NCBI GenBank assembly: GCA_021789495.1
Contig: JAJYJM010000008.1
Location: 24,588-63,946, forward strand
Length of the DNA stretch: 39,359 bases
From: Nitrospirota bacterium
GTDB lineage: Bacteria > Nitrospirota > JACRHJ01
Direction: 5' to 3'
Under the pieces are notes generated by a model that searched no databases, was not told the origin of the DNA, and worked only from the letters and a program-made list of their open reading frames with translations. Below, one piece after another: positions 7,820 to 16,125 of this stretch (positions within the stretch are counted from its first letter, which is position 1; every line of letters begins with the position of its first letter). Position numbers and translations under genes: made by a program.

Positions 7820-8863
7820 TCAGCAGAGCCTTATTATCTCGGCGGCTATCCTGTCCAAAGGCACGGATATGTCCACCGCCCCCGCCTCAACAGCCTCTTT
7901 CGGCATGCCGTATATCACCGCGGTCTCCTGAGATTCCGCGATGGTTATCCCCCCAAGTCCTTTTATAAGCGACATGCCCTCCCGTCCGTCGTTTCCCATA
8001 CCCGTCAGGATGACGCCCATCGTCCTCCTGCCGTAATTCTGCGCGGCTGACCGCATCATAACATCCACGGATGGTATGTATCTGTCGTCTTCATGCGCTT
8101 CCTTCAGCGAGACCGCAATCCCGCCCCCGCTCCTCCTGAAGGACATATGATGCCCTCCGGGCGTCACGAGGGCCGTCCCCGGAATAAGCGGCTCTCCATC
8201 GACGGCCTCCCTCACGGAAATCTTGCATACCTTATTCAGCCGCTCCGCAAAGAACCTCGTGAATATCGGCGGCATATGCTGGCTTACCGCGATTGCCGCT
8301 GGAAACTGCCTTGGCAGGCCTGCCAGTATCGCCTGCACTGCTGGAGGCCCGCCGGTGGAGGCCCCTATCGCGACAAGGTCTACATGCCGCCTTGAGGGCG
8401 CCTGCCTCTCTTCCTCGTCCTCCACGGGGCCGATTCTCCGGAGCAGGTCAACCGACCTGCTTACCCTGGATATTTCGATCCCGGCGAAAAATTTTACCTT
8501 CTCGAGGAGGTCCCGCCCGAGTTCCTCCATGTCTTCCGGCGACACCGGCTTCGGAAGGAAATCGACAGCCCCGAACTCAAGCGCTGTAAGAACGCTCCTG
8601 TCGTCGTTCCTCGAACTTATTACCAGGGTCGGCGTCGGCGCGACCCTCATCAGCCACCGAAGGAACGTGAAACCGTCCATCCGGGGCATTTCGAGGTCGA
8701 GCGTGATGAGGTCGGGCCTCAGCCTTACGACCTTCTCTATGGCCTCTTCGCCGTCAGCGGCAACGCCGACGACCTCTATTCCCGGCGATTGTCCCAGCAT
8801 CCCGGCCAGGGCATTCCTGTTCGGGAGCGAGTCATCGACCACAAGCACTTTTATTTTTTTCAT
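7820..8863 (-). CDS. cheB: CheB protein-glutamate methylesterase
   Basis: Removes methyl groups from chemoreceptor glutamates and deamidates glutamines, resetting receptor sensitivity. The 347-residue protein has an N-terminal receiver (D10, D11, phospho-acceptor D56 in 'TLDLEMP') and a C-terminal esterase domain (~160-347). The catalytic triad is complete: S169 in 'GASTGG', H196 in 'SQHMPP' and D292 in 'TGMGNDG'. It follows cheR by 27 bp in the operon, so reversible methylation of the nearby receptor is expected. Phosphorylation by CheA would relieve inhibition by the receiver domain. Nothing is missing or unusual. Confidence 0.97.
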   Translation of the reverse strand: MKKIKVLVVDDSLPNRNALAGMLGQSPGIEVVGVAADGEEAIEKVVRLRPDLITLDLEMPRMDGFTFLRWLMRVAPTPTLVISSRNDDRSVLTALEFGAVDFLPKPVSPEDMEELGRDLLEKVKFFAGIEISRVSRSVDLLRRIGPVEDEEERQAPSRRHVDLVAIGASTGGPPAVQAILAGLPRQFPAAIAVSQHMPPIFTRFFAERLNKVCKISVREAVDGEPLIPGTALVTPGGHHMSFRRSGGGIAVSLKEAHEDDRYIPSVDVMMRSAAQNYGRRTMGVILTGMGNDGREGMSLIKGLGGITIAESQETAVIYGMPKEAVEAGAVDISVPLDRIAAEIIRLC

Positions 8864-8890
8864 CCGGGGCAGCGTCCGTTAAATCTATTT

Positions 8891-9760
8891 CTATATTGGC
8901 ATCGCTTCCCTGACTGAAACCGGCTTCTGGTAAACCATGTCGTTTCTTAGGTGAACGAGCCTGAATGCCGTCGTAACGTTCAAGAGCGACTCCGCATGCC
9001 CCAGCAGGAGATACCCGCCCGGCGACAGCTTGTCGTAGAACATCTTTATGAGTTTCTTCTTCGACTCAGGGTCGAAATATATCATCACGTTCCGGCAGAA
9101 TATGACGTCAAATCCCTTGAGGAAGCTTAAGCGGTACGGGTCGAACAGATTCAAATGGGAAAACGTCACGAGCTTTTTTATATCGTCCGATATCCTGAAG
9201 CTCCCGGGCAATTCCTCTTTGAAGTATTTGCGCATCATGTCGTCCTTGATGGCTCGGAAGGAGCCGCGTCTGTAGACGCCTCTGCGGGCGGCGGTCAGCA
9301 CCTTCTGGTTTATGTCGCTGCCTATTATCTCCATATCTATTCCGCCTATGTGTCCGGCCTCGGAGAGTATCATGCCTATCGTATACGGTTCCTCGCCGGT
9401 CGAACAGCCCGCGCTCCACACCTTGAGCGTCTTCTGGCCTCCGGGGCCTATGATTTCCGGGAGAATTTCGTCCCTGAAAGCCCTGAGCTGCGCCTCTTCC
9501 CGGAAGAAATACGTCTCGTTCGTGGTAAGACTGTCCACTACCTCCACAAGCTCCGCCTCCCTTCTTCTGTCGTAGGACAGGAAGCGGTAATAGTCGAGGA
9601 AGGTATTGAGCTGGTGCAGGCGGACGCGGCGCGAGAGCCTCTTCTCCAGGAGATATTTCGATGTGTCGTCGAAATAAAGCCCGCAGTAATCCCGGATAAA
9701 GTCCCGAAGCAGCCGGAAAACGTCGTCCGGAAGCTCCACTATGTCCTCGGTAAAAATCAT
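8891..9760 (-). CDS. cheR: CheR chemoreceptor methyltransferase
   Basis: Transfers methyl groups from S-adenosylmethionine to receptor glutamates. The 289-residue length is typical for a CheR without a TPR tail. The N-terminal helical domain (~10-85) contains 'TTNETYFFRE'. The SAM-binding loop is 'VWSAGCSTGEEPYTI' (~114-128), and 'IFCRNVMIYF' and 'GGYLLLGHAESL' are also present. The start codon overlaps the stop of the upstream HEAT-repeat gene by four bases (ATGA), implying translational coupling. With cheB it provides the adaptation module. No receptor C-terminal pentapeptide is evident on the operon's receptor, which ends 'IDYSVS', so binding is presumably direct to the methylation helices. 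Confidence 0.97.
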   Translation of the reverse strand: MIFTEDIVELPDDVFRLLRDFIRDYCGLYFDDTSKYLLEKRLSRRVRLHQLNTFLDYYRFLSYDRRREAELVEVVDSLTTNETYFFREEAQLRAFRDEILPEIIGPGGQKTLKVWSAGCSTGEEPYTIGMILSEAGHIGGIDMEIIGSDINQKVLTAARRGVYRRGSFRAIKDDMMRKYFKEELPGSFRISDDIKKLVTFSHLNLFDPYRLSFLKGFDVIFCRNVMIYFDPESKKKLIKMFYDKLSPGGYLLLGHAESLLNVTTAFRLVHLRNDMVYQKPVSVREAMPI

Positions 9761-11733
9761 TTGCCTTCCCCGACAAGCCTCGACGCGGCCTCTCTTACGA
9801 TGCGCTCCGGGTCGCTTTCCGCCGCCGCGGCCAGAAGCTCCGCGCTCCCCTCAATCCCCGCGCGGACCAGCGCTTCGAGCGCGGCCTTCCGGACGCTCCA
9901 GTCCGGGTCTTTCGCAAGCGTCTTCAGATTAAGAAGCGGCTCCGGCGCGTTCAACGACAGCGCGGCGGATATGCCCGCCTTCCTCACCTCCGGGTCCCTG
10001 TCCGTCATCGCGTTAAGTATATGCTTCCCGGCCTCCGGTCTTCCCGTCCTTCCGAGCCCCTCGACGGCCTCCATTTTGACAGGGCCGTAGACATCCGACA
10101 GAAGCGAAAGGAGCGCGGCGAAAACCCTTGGGTCGGATTCGTAAGATAAGGCCCTTGCGGCCTGCGCCCGCACCCAGGGATCGGAGTCTTTTAAAAGCAG
10201 GAACATCGGCTCCGCCGCTCCGGGGACGTTCTTCCCAGTCAGGGCGTTTACCGCGGAGAGCCGCACCCTCGCGTCCTCGTCCACTACGCACCTGAGCACC
10301 GCTCCGAGCGACGCATCCTCGTCCGCAGTGGCAATGGAATCGACAGCCGCAGCGCGGACTTCGGCGTCCTCGTCTTTTAAAAGCCCCTCAAGGACCGGCG
10401 CGTTCCCCTTCCCCAGGAGGCCGCACAAAAACGCGATGTTCCTCCTGAACGAAGGCTCCGGGTCCTGGGCGAGGGCCTTCAGGTTAAGTCCGTCCCTGAC
10501 GCCGGGTATGGATGCGACGGCCTTTATCGCCGTTTCCTGGACGTCGGGGTATTCGTCCCGCAAAAGTTCCAGCATTCTGAGCGCGGATTTCTCCGCCTTA
10601 AGCCTGCCCATCGCCGCCACCGCCGCAGAACGGGTGTGCCCGTCCTCGTCGTCGAGGAGCGGCAGGAGAAATTTCGACGCCCTGGCGTCCCCCGCAATTC
10701 CCAGAAGCTCCGCGCAGGCGCGTCTCACCGCCGCGTCTTCGTCGTTCAGCAGGAATATCAGCGGCTCTACTCCGTCCCTGGAAATCTCGAAGAGCGCGGC
10801 CATCGCGTCTTCACGCAGTTCGTCGTCGTACAGAAGTCTTGCGACGGCGCCCACCGCGCCCCGCTCCCTCATCCACCCGGCCAAGCGGGCTGCGGACTTG
10901 CTGAGCTCCGGCTCGTAGGAACTTATAAGTCCTTTTATGAATTCCATTTCGTCCGCGCCGAGCTCCGACTTAAGCTTGCGCGCGAGCGCGCCCGGCTCCG
11001 GCGAGGACGCCATTATCCTGGCCGCGCCCTTCACGGCTATTTCCCGAATCACGGGGACTTCGTCTTTCAGCGCCTCCTTGAAAACCGGCCAGGCCGAGGG
11101 ATCGCCAATCCTGTATAGCGCGTCGAGCGACGGCTCCCTGAGGAAGTCGTCCTTCGAGGCCTCCATGAGCGCGCCGACGGCTTCCTGGTCTCCGAGCTCT
11201 CCGAGCGCGGCGGCAGCGTTGAAAGCGAGCCACTGCTCGTCCGCCTTCAAAAACGAGACAAGCGCCGGAATCGCGCTCTTCGCCTTCATCTTGCCCAGGT
11301 GTTCCATGGCCGAGGAGCGGACGTTCATGTCGCTGTCGCCGAGCGCCCTTATCAGGGCGTCCACGCAGGATAAATCGCCTATCTCGCCTATGATGTCAAC
11401 AATGAATTTCCTGACGTCCCTGTCCGGCTCGCCCAGCCGCATGGAAAGCGCCTTTGCCGCGGGAGGCCCAAGCCTTATCAGGCCTTCCGCGGCAGAGTTG
11501 CGCGCGCCTGCGTTGTCCTCGGAAAAAAGCGACCGGTACAGCCCCTCGAAGACCTCTTCCCCGCCGTAGGAGACGAGCGCGTCGAGAGCGGTCTTGCGCA
11601 CCCGCCAGTCAGGGTCGGCGACGGCCTTCAGGAGCGCAGGGATATATTCGGCGGAAACGTTTTCCGCCATCTCCGCCGCCGCGAGACGCCGGGCCTCCGG
11701 GTCTTCCGCCTCGAGCCTCTTCAATATATCCAT
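9757..11733 (-). CDS. HEAT-repeat protein in chemosensory operon
   Basis: A soluble protein of about 658 residues built almost entirely of ~31-residue helical repeats. The recurring pattern is 'D.dw.VR..A..aL..ig' (for example 'DPDWRVRKTALDAL', 'DSDMNVRSSAMEHL', 'DPDWSVRKAALEAL'), typical of PBS-lyase-type HEAT repeats, with roughly 19-20 units. There is no catalytic motif, signal peptide or membrane segment, so it is probably a scaffold or adaptor. The frame is open to 11775, but that start lies inside cheW. ATG 11733 follows the cheW stop by 16 bp, with 'AGGA' just upstream, so it is chosen. Its stop overlaps the cheR start, a tight link suggesting that it works with CheR or the array. Confidence 0.88.
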   Translation of the reverse strand: MDILKRLEAEDPEARRLAAAEMAENVSAEYIPALLKAVADPDWRVRKTALDALVSYGGEEVFEGLYRSLFSEDNAGARNSAAEGLIRLGPPAAKALSMRLGEPDRDVRKFIVDIIGEIGDLSCVDALIRALGDSDMNVRSSAMEHLGKMKAKSAIPALVSFLKADEQWLAFNAAAALGELGDQEAVGALMEASKDDFLREPSLDALYRIGDPSAWPVFKEALKDEVPVIREIAVKGAARIMASSPEPGALARKLKSELGADEMEFIKGLISSYEPELSKSAARLAGWMRERGAVGAVARLLYDDELREDAMAALFEISRDGVEPLIFLLNDEDAAVRRACAELLGIAGDARASKFLLPLLDDEDGHTRSAAVAAMGRLKAEKSALRMLELLRDEYPDVQETAIKAVASIPGVRDGLNLKALAQDPEPSFRRNIAFLCGLLGKGNAPVLEGLLKDEDAEVRAAAVDSIATADEDASLGAVLRCVVDEDARVRLSAVNALTGKNVPGAAEPMFLLLKDSDPWVRAQAARALSYESDPRVFAALLSLLSDVYGPVKMEAVEGLGRTGRPEAGKHILNAMTDRDPEVRKAGISAALSLNAPEPLLNLKTLAKDPDWSVRKAALEALVRAGIEGSAELLAAAAESDPERIVREAASRLVGEGK

Positions 11734-11749
11734 CGACAAGTCCTGTTCC

Positions 11750-12247
11750 TTAAATATCCGGAGTCGTGCGCGCACGCTCCAGTTCCGCCAGTTCGCCGGG
11801 GTTAAGGAGCTTCTCCGGGTCGAGCACCATTATAAGCCTCTCGCCCGCCTTGCCTATACCCTGGAGAAACTGCGCCTCCGGCCCCTTTACTATTTCAGGG
11901 GCATCCTCTATCGAGCCCATGTCCATGTACAGAATTTCCTTCACGTCGTCAACCACGGCCCCGACTTTCCTGCCGCCTATAAGCAGTATAAGAACCTTGC
12001 TCCTGGAACCGGCGTCTGAGCCATGTGTTATACCCAGCCTTTTCCTGATGTCTATAACCGGGACGACGCCTCCGCGCAGGTTTATGACGCCCTCGATAAA
12101 GTCCGGGGCCTTCGGGACGAACGTGAGTTTCTGGGGCCTGATTATCTCCGTTATCCTCATTATATCCACGGCGTATTCGCCCGCGCCGGCGGAGAATACC
12201 GCCAACTGGACCCGCCTGTCTTCTTTTTTTACCGCACTTTCCTGCAT
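11750..12247 (-). CDS. cheW: CheW coupling protein (compact)
   Basis: Couples CheA to the chemoreceptor in the signalling array. The 165-residue protein is a single CheW domain: 'QLAVFSAGAGEYAVDIMRITEIIRP', 'PDFIEGVINLRGGVVPVIDIRKRLG' and 'GAVVDDVKEIL' are the characteristic strands. The conserved Asn-Leu-Arg-Gly segment is intact. It lies 10 bp after the receptor gene, so receptor and coupler are likely made together. A second, much longer CheW lies at 19181-20104 in the same operon. Two couplers could form mixed arrays or connect CheA with different partners. Confidence 0.95.
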   Translation of the reverse strand: MQESAVKKEDRRVQLAVFSAGAGEYAVDIMRITEIIRPQKLTFVPKAPDFIEGVINLRGGVVPVIDIRKRLGITHGSDAGSRSKVLILLIGGRKVGAVVDDVKEILYMDMGSIEDAPEIVKGPEAQFLQGIGKAGERLIMVLDPEKLLNPGELAELERARTTPDI

Positions 12248-12257
12248 CGCCGCCTCT

Positions 12258-15161
12258 TCAAGAGACTGAGTAATCTATACCGTAAAGCCTTTTCATCATC
12301 TTCCTTATGGCGTCGTATTCCCCGTCGCTTACGTCCGTAAAACCCTCGCATTCAGAGTCTATGGCCTTGAGTATCCTGGCCTGTGCCGGGTCCGATGTCG
12401 AAAGACCGACAAACGCCTTCTTGAGTTTTTCCCGAATGGCCGAGTCCACTTTCTTGCCCGCCGAGAAATTAAAGTTCGCAATCGAGTCCGAATAATGGAT
12501 TATCTTTAAGCCCTTGTTCAGGTATTCCCTGGCAACGGATTCCATCATCCCGCCTGCGTCGCATTCCCCGGCCAGGACGGCCTTTGCCACCGCGTCATGG
12601 CGATCAAGGTACTTGTAGGATTTCAGGTCGTAGAGTCTTATCCCCGCGTCGCCCAGGATTGCTCTCGGCATCAGGTGCGAGGAAGTGGATTTTTCGCTCC
12701 CGAAGGCGAAACTTCTGCCCCGTATGTCCTTAACGGCCGTGATATCCGAACCGTCCTTAACAACAATAACCGAACGCGTGAAAATGTTCCCCCTGCCTAT
12801 GGATTTTACGATAGCCTCGACTCCGTACTTGTATCTCGCTTCAACATAGGTCGCCGGGCCGAGCCAGCAGACGTCGGTAATGCCGAGGCCAAGGTCGTTC
12901 ACGGCGGCGGCCATGTCCTGGCCCGGAACCACCTCCACCTCCACGCCAAGGCTGTCCGAGATATAGCCGGCAAGCGGCATGAAACGTTTCTTCATGTTTT
13001 CCGGCTCCTCGAGCGGCAGGACGCCCAGGCGCATCCTGCCGGACGACAGGCTGTACTGCGACATGAGCGAGAAGTGGTTTATTTCCTCCCTTAAGAGATC
13101 CGCCTGGCTGGAAAGCTCCGAAACGGACTGGTCCATCTCCCCGGCCAGTTTTACGGAAACGGCCGTTATTTCCCTTATCTTGCCGAGCGCCCGCACTATC
13201 TCCTGGCTCCCCTTCTTCTGCTCGGATGTGGCCGCGGCGATATTTTGGACCTTGTCCGAGACGTTCTCGACGGCGACGGTAATCTGTTTGCTGCCCTTCG
13301 TCTGCTCGGCCATGGCGGTCTTTACCTGACGGCTTATGTCGTTCATGTTCTCGGACGCCACCATAATCTGCTCGGAGCCCTGGCTCTGCTCCTGCGTGGC
13401 CGCAAGTATCTGCTGCACCATGTTTGAAATAGACAGCATCGCCGCGGACACCTGGCGTATCCCCTCTGCCTGCTCCACGGTAGCCTTTTCTATGCCCTTG
13501 GACATCGAGGCGGCGCGGGTGGAACTCTGCACTATCTTCTTTAGCGCCTCCTTGGCCTCGTTCGCTATCCTGACCCCCTGCTCAACGCTCTCGCGGCCCG
13601 TCTTGATGGATTTTACCGCGTCCTTGGCCTCCGTCTGCACGGCGCTTATACGTTTCGCTATCTCCTGGGTAGACGAGGAGGTGCGCTCCGCCAGGTCTTT
13701 TATCTCGTTGGCCACGACGGCGAAACCCTTGCCGTGCTCGCCCGCCTGGGCGGCGAGTATCGCGGCGTTGAGCGCAAGGAGCGAGGTCTGGTCGGTAACG
13801 TCGTCTATGACGGTAAGTATCTCGCCTATCTCTTCGGAACGCACGCCCAGTTGTTCTATTACCTGCGCCGCTTTCTCGACGGTTTCCTTGATATTGCTCA
13901 TGCTCTCGATGGTCTTTTCGACCGACCTCATGCCGAGCCCGGACGCCTCTTCCGTAACCTGCTCCGAGAGATATGCCGATTCCTTCGATATGGCCTCGAC
14001 TTCCTTTATGGAGGCGCCCATCTCGGTTGCGGAGGCCGTGGTCTCCTCCGCCGCGCTTGAGAGCACGTCCATGTTCTCCGCGACCTGTTTTATGGACGCC
14101 GCCATTTCCATGATCGAAGACGAGGTGGATTCCGCAGAAGCGGAGAGCTGTCCGGTACTGCCCGCGACCTGGTCTATAGAGGCAGCCATTTCCATTATCG
14201 AGGACGAGGAAGATTCGGCAGACGACGAAAGGGAATCCACGCTCTCGGCAACTTCCTTTATCGAGGCATTCATCTCCTCCATGGAGGACGAGGTGGTCTC
14301 CGTAAGGTCGTGCTGGGCCTCCGAGCCTTCGGATATTTTCTTTGCGTTCATGGCTATCCGCTCGGTGGCGTTGGCGACGCTTATGGAGGCATCCTTTACC
14401 CTCGCCAGCATGTTCTTGAGGTTGGATACCATACCGTTAATGGCGCTGCCGAGCTCGCCCAGTTCGTCGTCCGAATCCGTCTCGATAAGCTTTGTCAAAT
14501 CGCCGCTCGCTATTTTTTTGGCGGTGATTACCAGGCTTGATATTCTGCCGGTGATAAACTTTGAAACGAAGAAGGCGAAAACGATAATGGAGAGAATCAT
14601 GGAGCCGACGGCTATGAGCATTGACCTGAATATCAGTTTCCGTTTCTGAGCGTATACGTTGTCGTAGTCCAGGCCCAGCCTGATGGAGCCTACATGCTTA
14701 CCCTCCGGGTCGGAAAGCGGTATGACCGTGTCGTAATAGCTCTTATGCCCGTACTCGAATACCGGCGCGCTCTTCCTTTCCTCCGTGGTTGCCCTCGCGG
14801 CGGCCATGCTTACCGGGTCCGTAAGCGCCTTGCCTATGTCGTCCGCCTTGTTAGAAAACAGGACCTTCCCGGAAGGGTCCACCACCATGCAGTATCCGAT
14901 GTCGGAGTCCTTGCCGGTCAACTGCGCGCAGCGTTCGTTGACGCCGGAGAGGGATTCCAGCGGTAGCCCGAGGTTCAGCGAATCCTGAAGGTTCTCCTTG
15001 AAAGAATCCCCTACCGCGAACGCCTTGCCCAGAAGGGCCTGTGTGTAAAGGGTCGTAAACCCGTACGTCAGGGCGGCGGTGGAAACGGATATAACGCCCA
15101 GCAGCACCAGGGTCACGATTGCGAGCACCCTTACCCGGAGGGATTTAAGACTGATTTTCAT
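12258..15161 (-). CDS. Chemoreceptor (MCP) with C-terminal PhnD-like binding domain
   Basis: A 967-residue inner-membrane receptor. TM1 (~12-32) is followed by a periplasmic Cache-like sensor (~33-177, '[17 protein letters not shown]', '[19 protein letters not shown]'), TM2 (~178-200), HAMP (~200-253) and a long signalling coiled coil (~260-700). The hairpin tip at ~451-495 reads '[19 protein letters not shown]' and '[20 protein letters not shown]'. 28-residue repeats occur on both arms. After the coil, ~708-967 is a second domain resembling PhnD-type phosphonate/phosphite-binding proteins ('[20 protein letters not shown]', '[10 protein letters not shown]', '[20 protein letters not shown]'). 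No membrane segment separates it from the coil, so it should be cytoplasmic. Such domains are usually periplasmic. The gene lies 13 bp after an ABC_sub_bind gene. The ligand is unknown. Confidence 0.93.
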   Translation of the reverse strand: MKISLKSLRVRVLAIVTLVLLGVISVSTAALTYGFTTLYTQALLGKAFAVGDSFKENLQDSLNLGLPLESLSGVNERCAQLTGKDSDIGYCMVVDPSGKVLFSNKADDIGKALTDPVSMAAARATTEERKSAPVFEYGHKSYYDTVIPLSDPEGKHVGSIRLGLDYDNVYAQKRKLIFRSMLIAVGSMILSIIVFAFFVSKFITGRISSLVITAKKIASGDLTKLIETDSDDELGELGSAINGMVSNLKNMLARVKDASISVANATERIAMNAKKISEGSEAQHDLTETTSSSMEEMNASIKEVAESVDSLSSSAESSSSSIMEMAASIDQVAGSTGQLSASAESTSSSIMEMAASIKQVAENMDVLSSAAEETTASATEMGASIKEVEAISKESAYLSEQVTEEASGLGMRSVEKTIESMSNIKETVEKAAQVIEQLGVRSEEIGEILTVIDDVTDQTSLLALNAAILAAQAGEHGKGFAVVANEIKDLAERTSSSTQEIAKRISAVQTEAKDAVKSIKTGRESVEQGVRIANEAKEALKKIVQSSTRAASMSKGIEKATVEQAEGIRQVSAAMLSISNMVQQILAATQEQSQGSEQIMVASENMNDISRQVKTAMAEQTKGSKQITVAVENVSDKVQNIAAATSEQKKGSQEIVRALGKIREITAVSVKLAGEMDQSVSELSSQADLLREEINHFSLMSQYSLSSGRMRLGVLPLEEPENMKKRFMPLAGYISDSLGVEVEVVPGQDMAAAVNDLGLGITDVCWLGPATYVEARYKYGVEAIVKSIGRGNIFTRSVIVVKDGSDITAVKDIRGRSFAFGSEKSTSSHLMPRAILGDAGIRLYDLKSYKYLDRHDAVAKAVLAGECDAGGMMESVAREYLNKGLKIIHYSDSIANFNFSAGKKVDSAIREKLKKAFVGLSTSDPAQARILKAIDSECEGFTDVSDGEYDAIRKMMKRLYGIDYSVS

Positions 15162-15174
15162 TGCCTTCCTCCTC

Positions 15175-16116
15175 CTACTTGATTACCTTCGTCGCCGCGT
15201 TCAGGACGTCGAAAGGCACCTTTATGGACAATGCGTTCGCGGCCTTCAGATTAACTACAAGATTTATCTTCCTGGCGCTTTCCATGCCGATCCTCGAGAC
15301 CGGCACTCCCTTCAGTATCTTCGCCGCCATCATCGCGGCGTCCGCGCCCTGCTCCTCCGGAGACGGGGCAAGGGCAAGAAGGCCTCCGTTTTCGGCAATC
15401 CCGGAGACCTGCGCAATTACCGGAATCTTCTTCCTGTCGGCTGCCGCGATGATTCCGGATTCGCCTTTGCCGACAGCCGCGCTGCACGATACATAAACGC
15501 AGTCTGCGGCGGTCTTCTGCACTATCGACTTCGCCGCCTGGGCGCTCTTAACCTGTACTCCAACAGGGCTGAACCTCAGGGCGGGCGCATTCCTTACAAC
15601 CTCGTTCCACTGGACAACGGAATCCTTTTCATACGGGTTATAAAGCACGGCAAGCCTGGTAAAGGGCTTTATCGACTTCATCGTTCGAAGCAGGGTTACC
15701 ATCGGAACCTTTGAACTTACCCCCGTGGAGTTTGCCCTCTTAGACCCGCATGCGGCGGGATCGTACACGTAGGCGAAAACGATTGGTATCCTGCCTGTCT
15801 CCCTTACCGCGGTAGTCGCCGCGCCCGCCCCGTAGGCGACTATGACATCCGCCTGAATCCCGATAAACTTTCTCACGCTGTTCGTCCAGGACATCGGGTC
15901 GGGGTTGGGCGTCTGGACATAGACCGAGACCTTGCCCTGGCCGAACCCCGCCCTGGCAAGGGTTGACATAAAGGCCTTCTGGGCCTCCTGATAACGCGGC
16001 AGATCGCCTGAAAACACCACGCCGATAGTCTTCTGGGCCGCGAATGCTCCTGGCACGCAAAAACAAGCCGTCATAAGCAGAAATAGAAAAGTGAAGATGG
16101 CTTTTCTAAGAGGCAT
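15175..16116 (-). CDS. Periplasmic ABC_sub_bind family binding protein
   Basis: A 313-residue exported protein. The N-terminal signal peptide (~1-26) ends 'GAFAAQ' and there is no lipobox. The mature part follows the ABC_sub_bind (PF04392/TrpX-like) pattern: '[20 protein letters not shown]', '[19 protein letters not shown]', '[12 protein letters not shown]', '[19 protein letters not shown]'. Family members bind small organic ligands, but no ABC permease or ATPase lies near it. In this operon it is 9 bp after the outer-membrane porin gene and 13 bp before the receptor, so a role as periplasmic co-receptor or conduit-associated sensor is plausible (inference). ATG 16116 has AGGAGG upstream. Confidence 0.88.
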   Translation of the reverse strand: MPLRKAIFTFLFLLMTACFCVPGAFAAQKTIGVVFSGDLPRYQEAQKAFMSTLARAGFGQGKVSVYVQTPNPDPMSWTNSVRKFIGIQADVIVAYGAGAATTAVRETGRIPIVFAYVYDPAACGSKRANSTGVSSKVPMVTLLRTMKSIKPFTRLAVLYNPYEKDSVVQWNEVVRNAPALRFSPVGVQVKSAQAAKSIVQKTAADCVYVSCSAAVGKGESGIIAAADRKKIPVIAQVSGIAENGGLLALAPSPEEQGADAAMMAAKILKGVPVSRIGMESARKINLVVNLKAANALSIKVPFDVLNAATKVIK

Positions 16117-16125
16117 TGTCTCCTC

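Noticed and set aside
13336-14649. A 437-codon plus-strand open frame opposite the chemoreceptor gene
   Set aside because: It is antisense to the well-supported MCP and has Ser/Ala-rich, low-complexity composition produced by the receptor's repeated codons. It has no domain, ribosome site or promoter.
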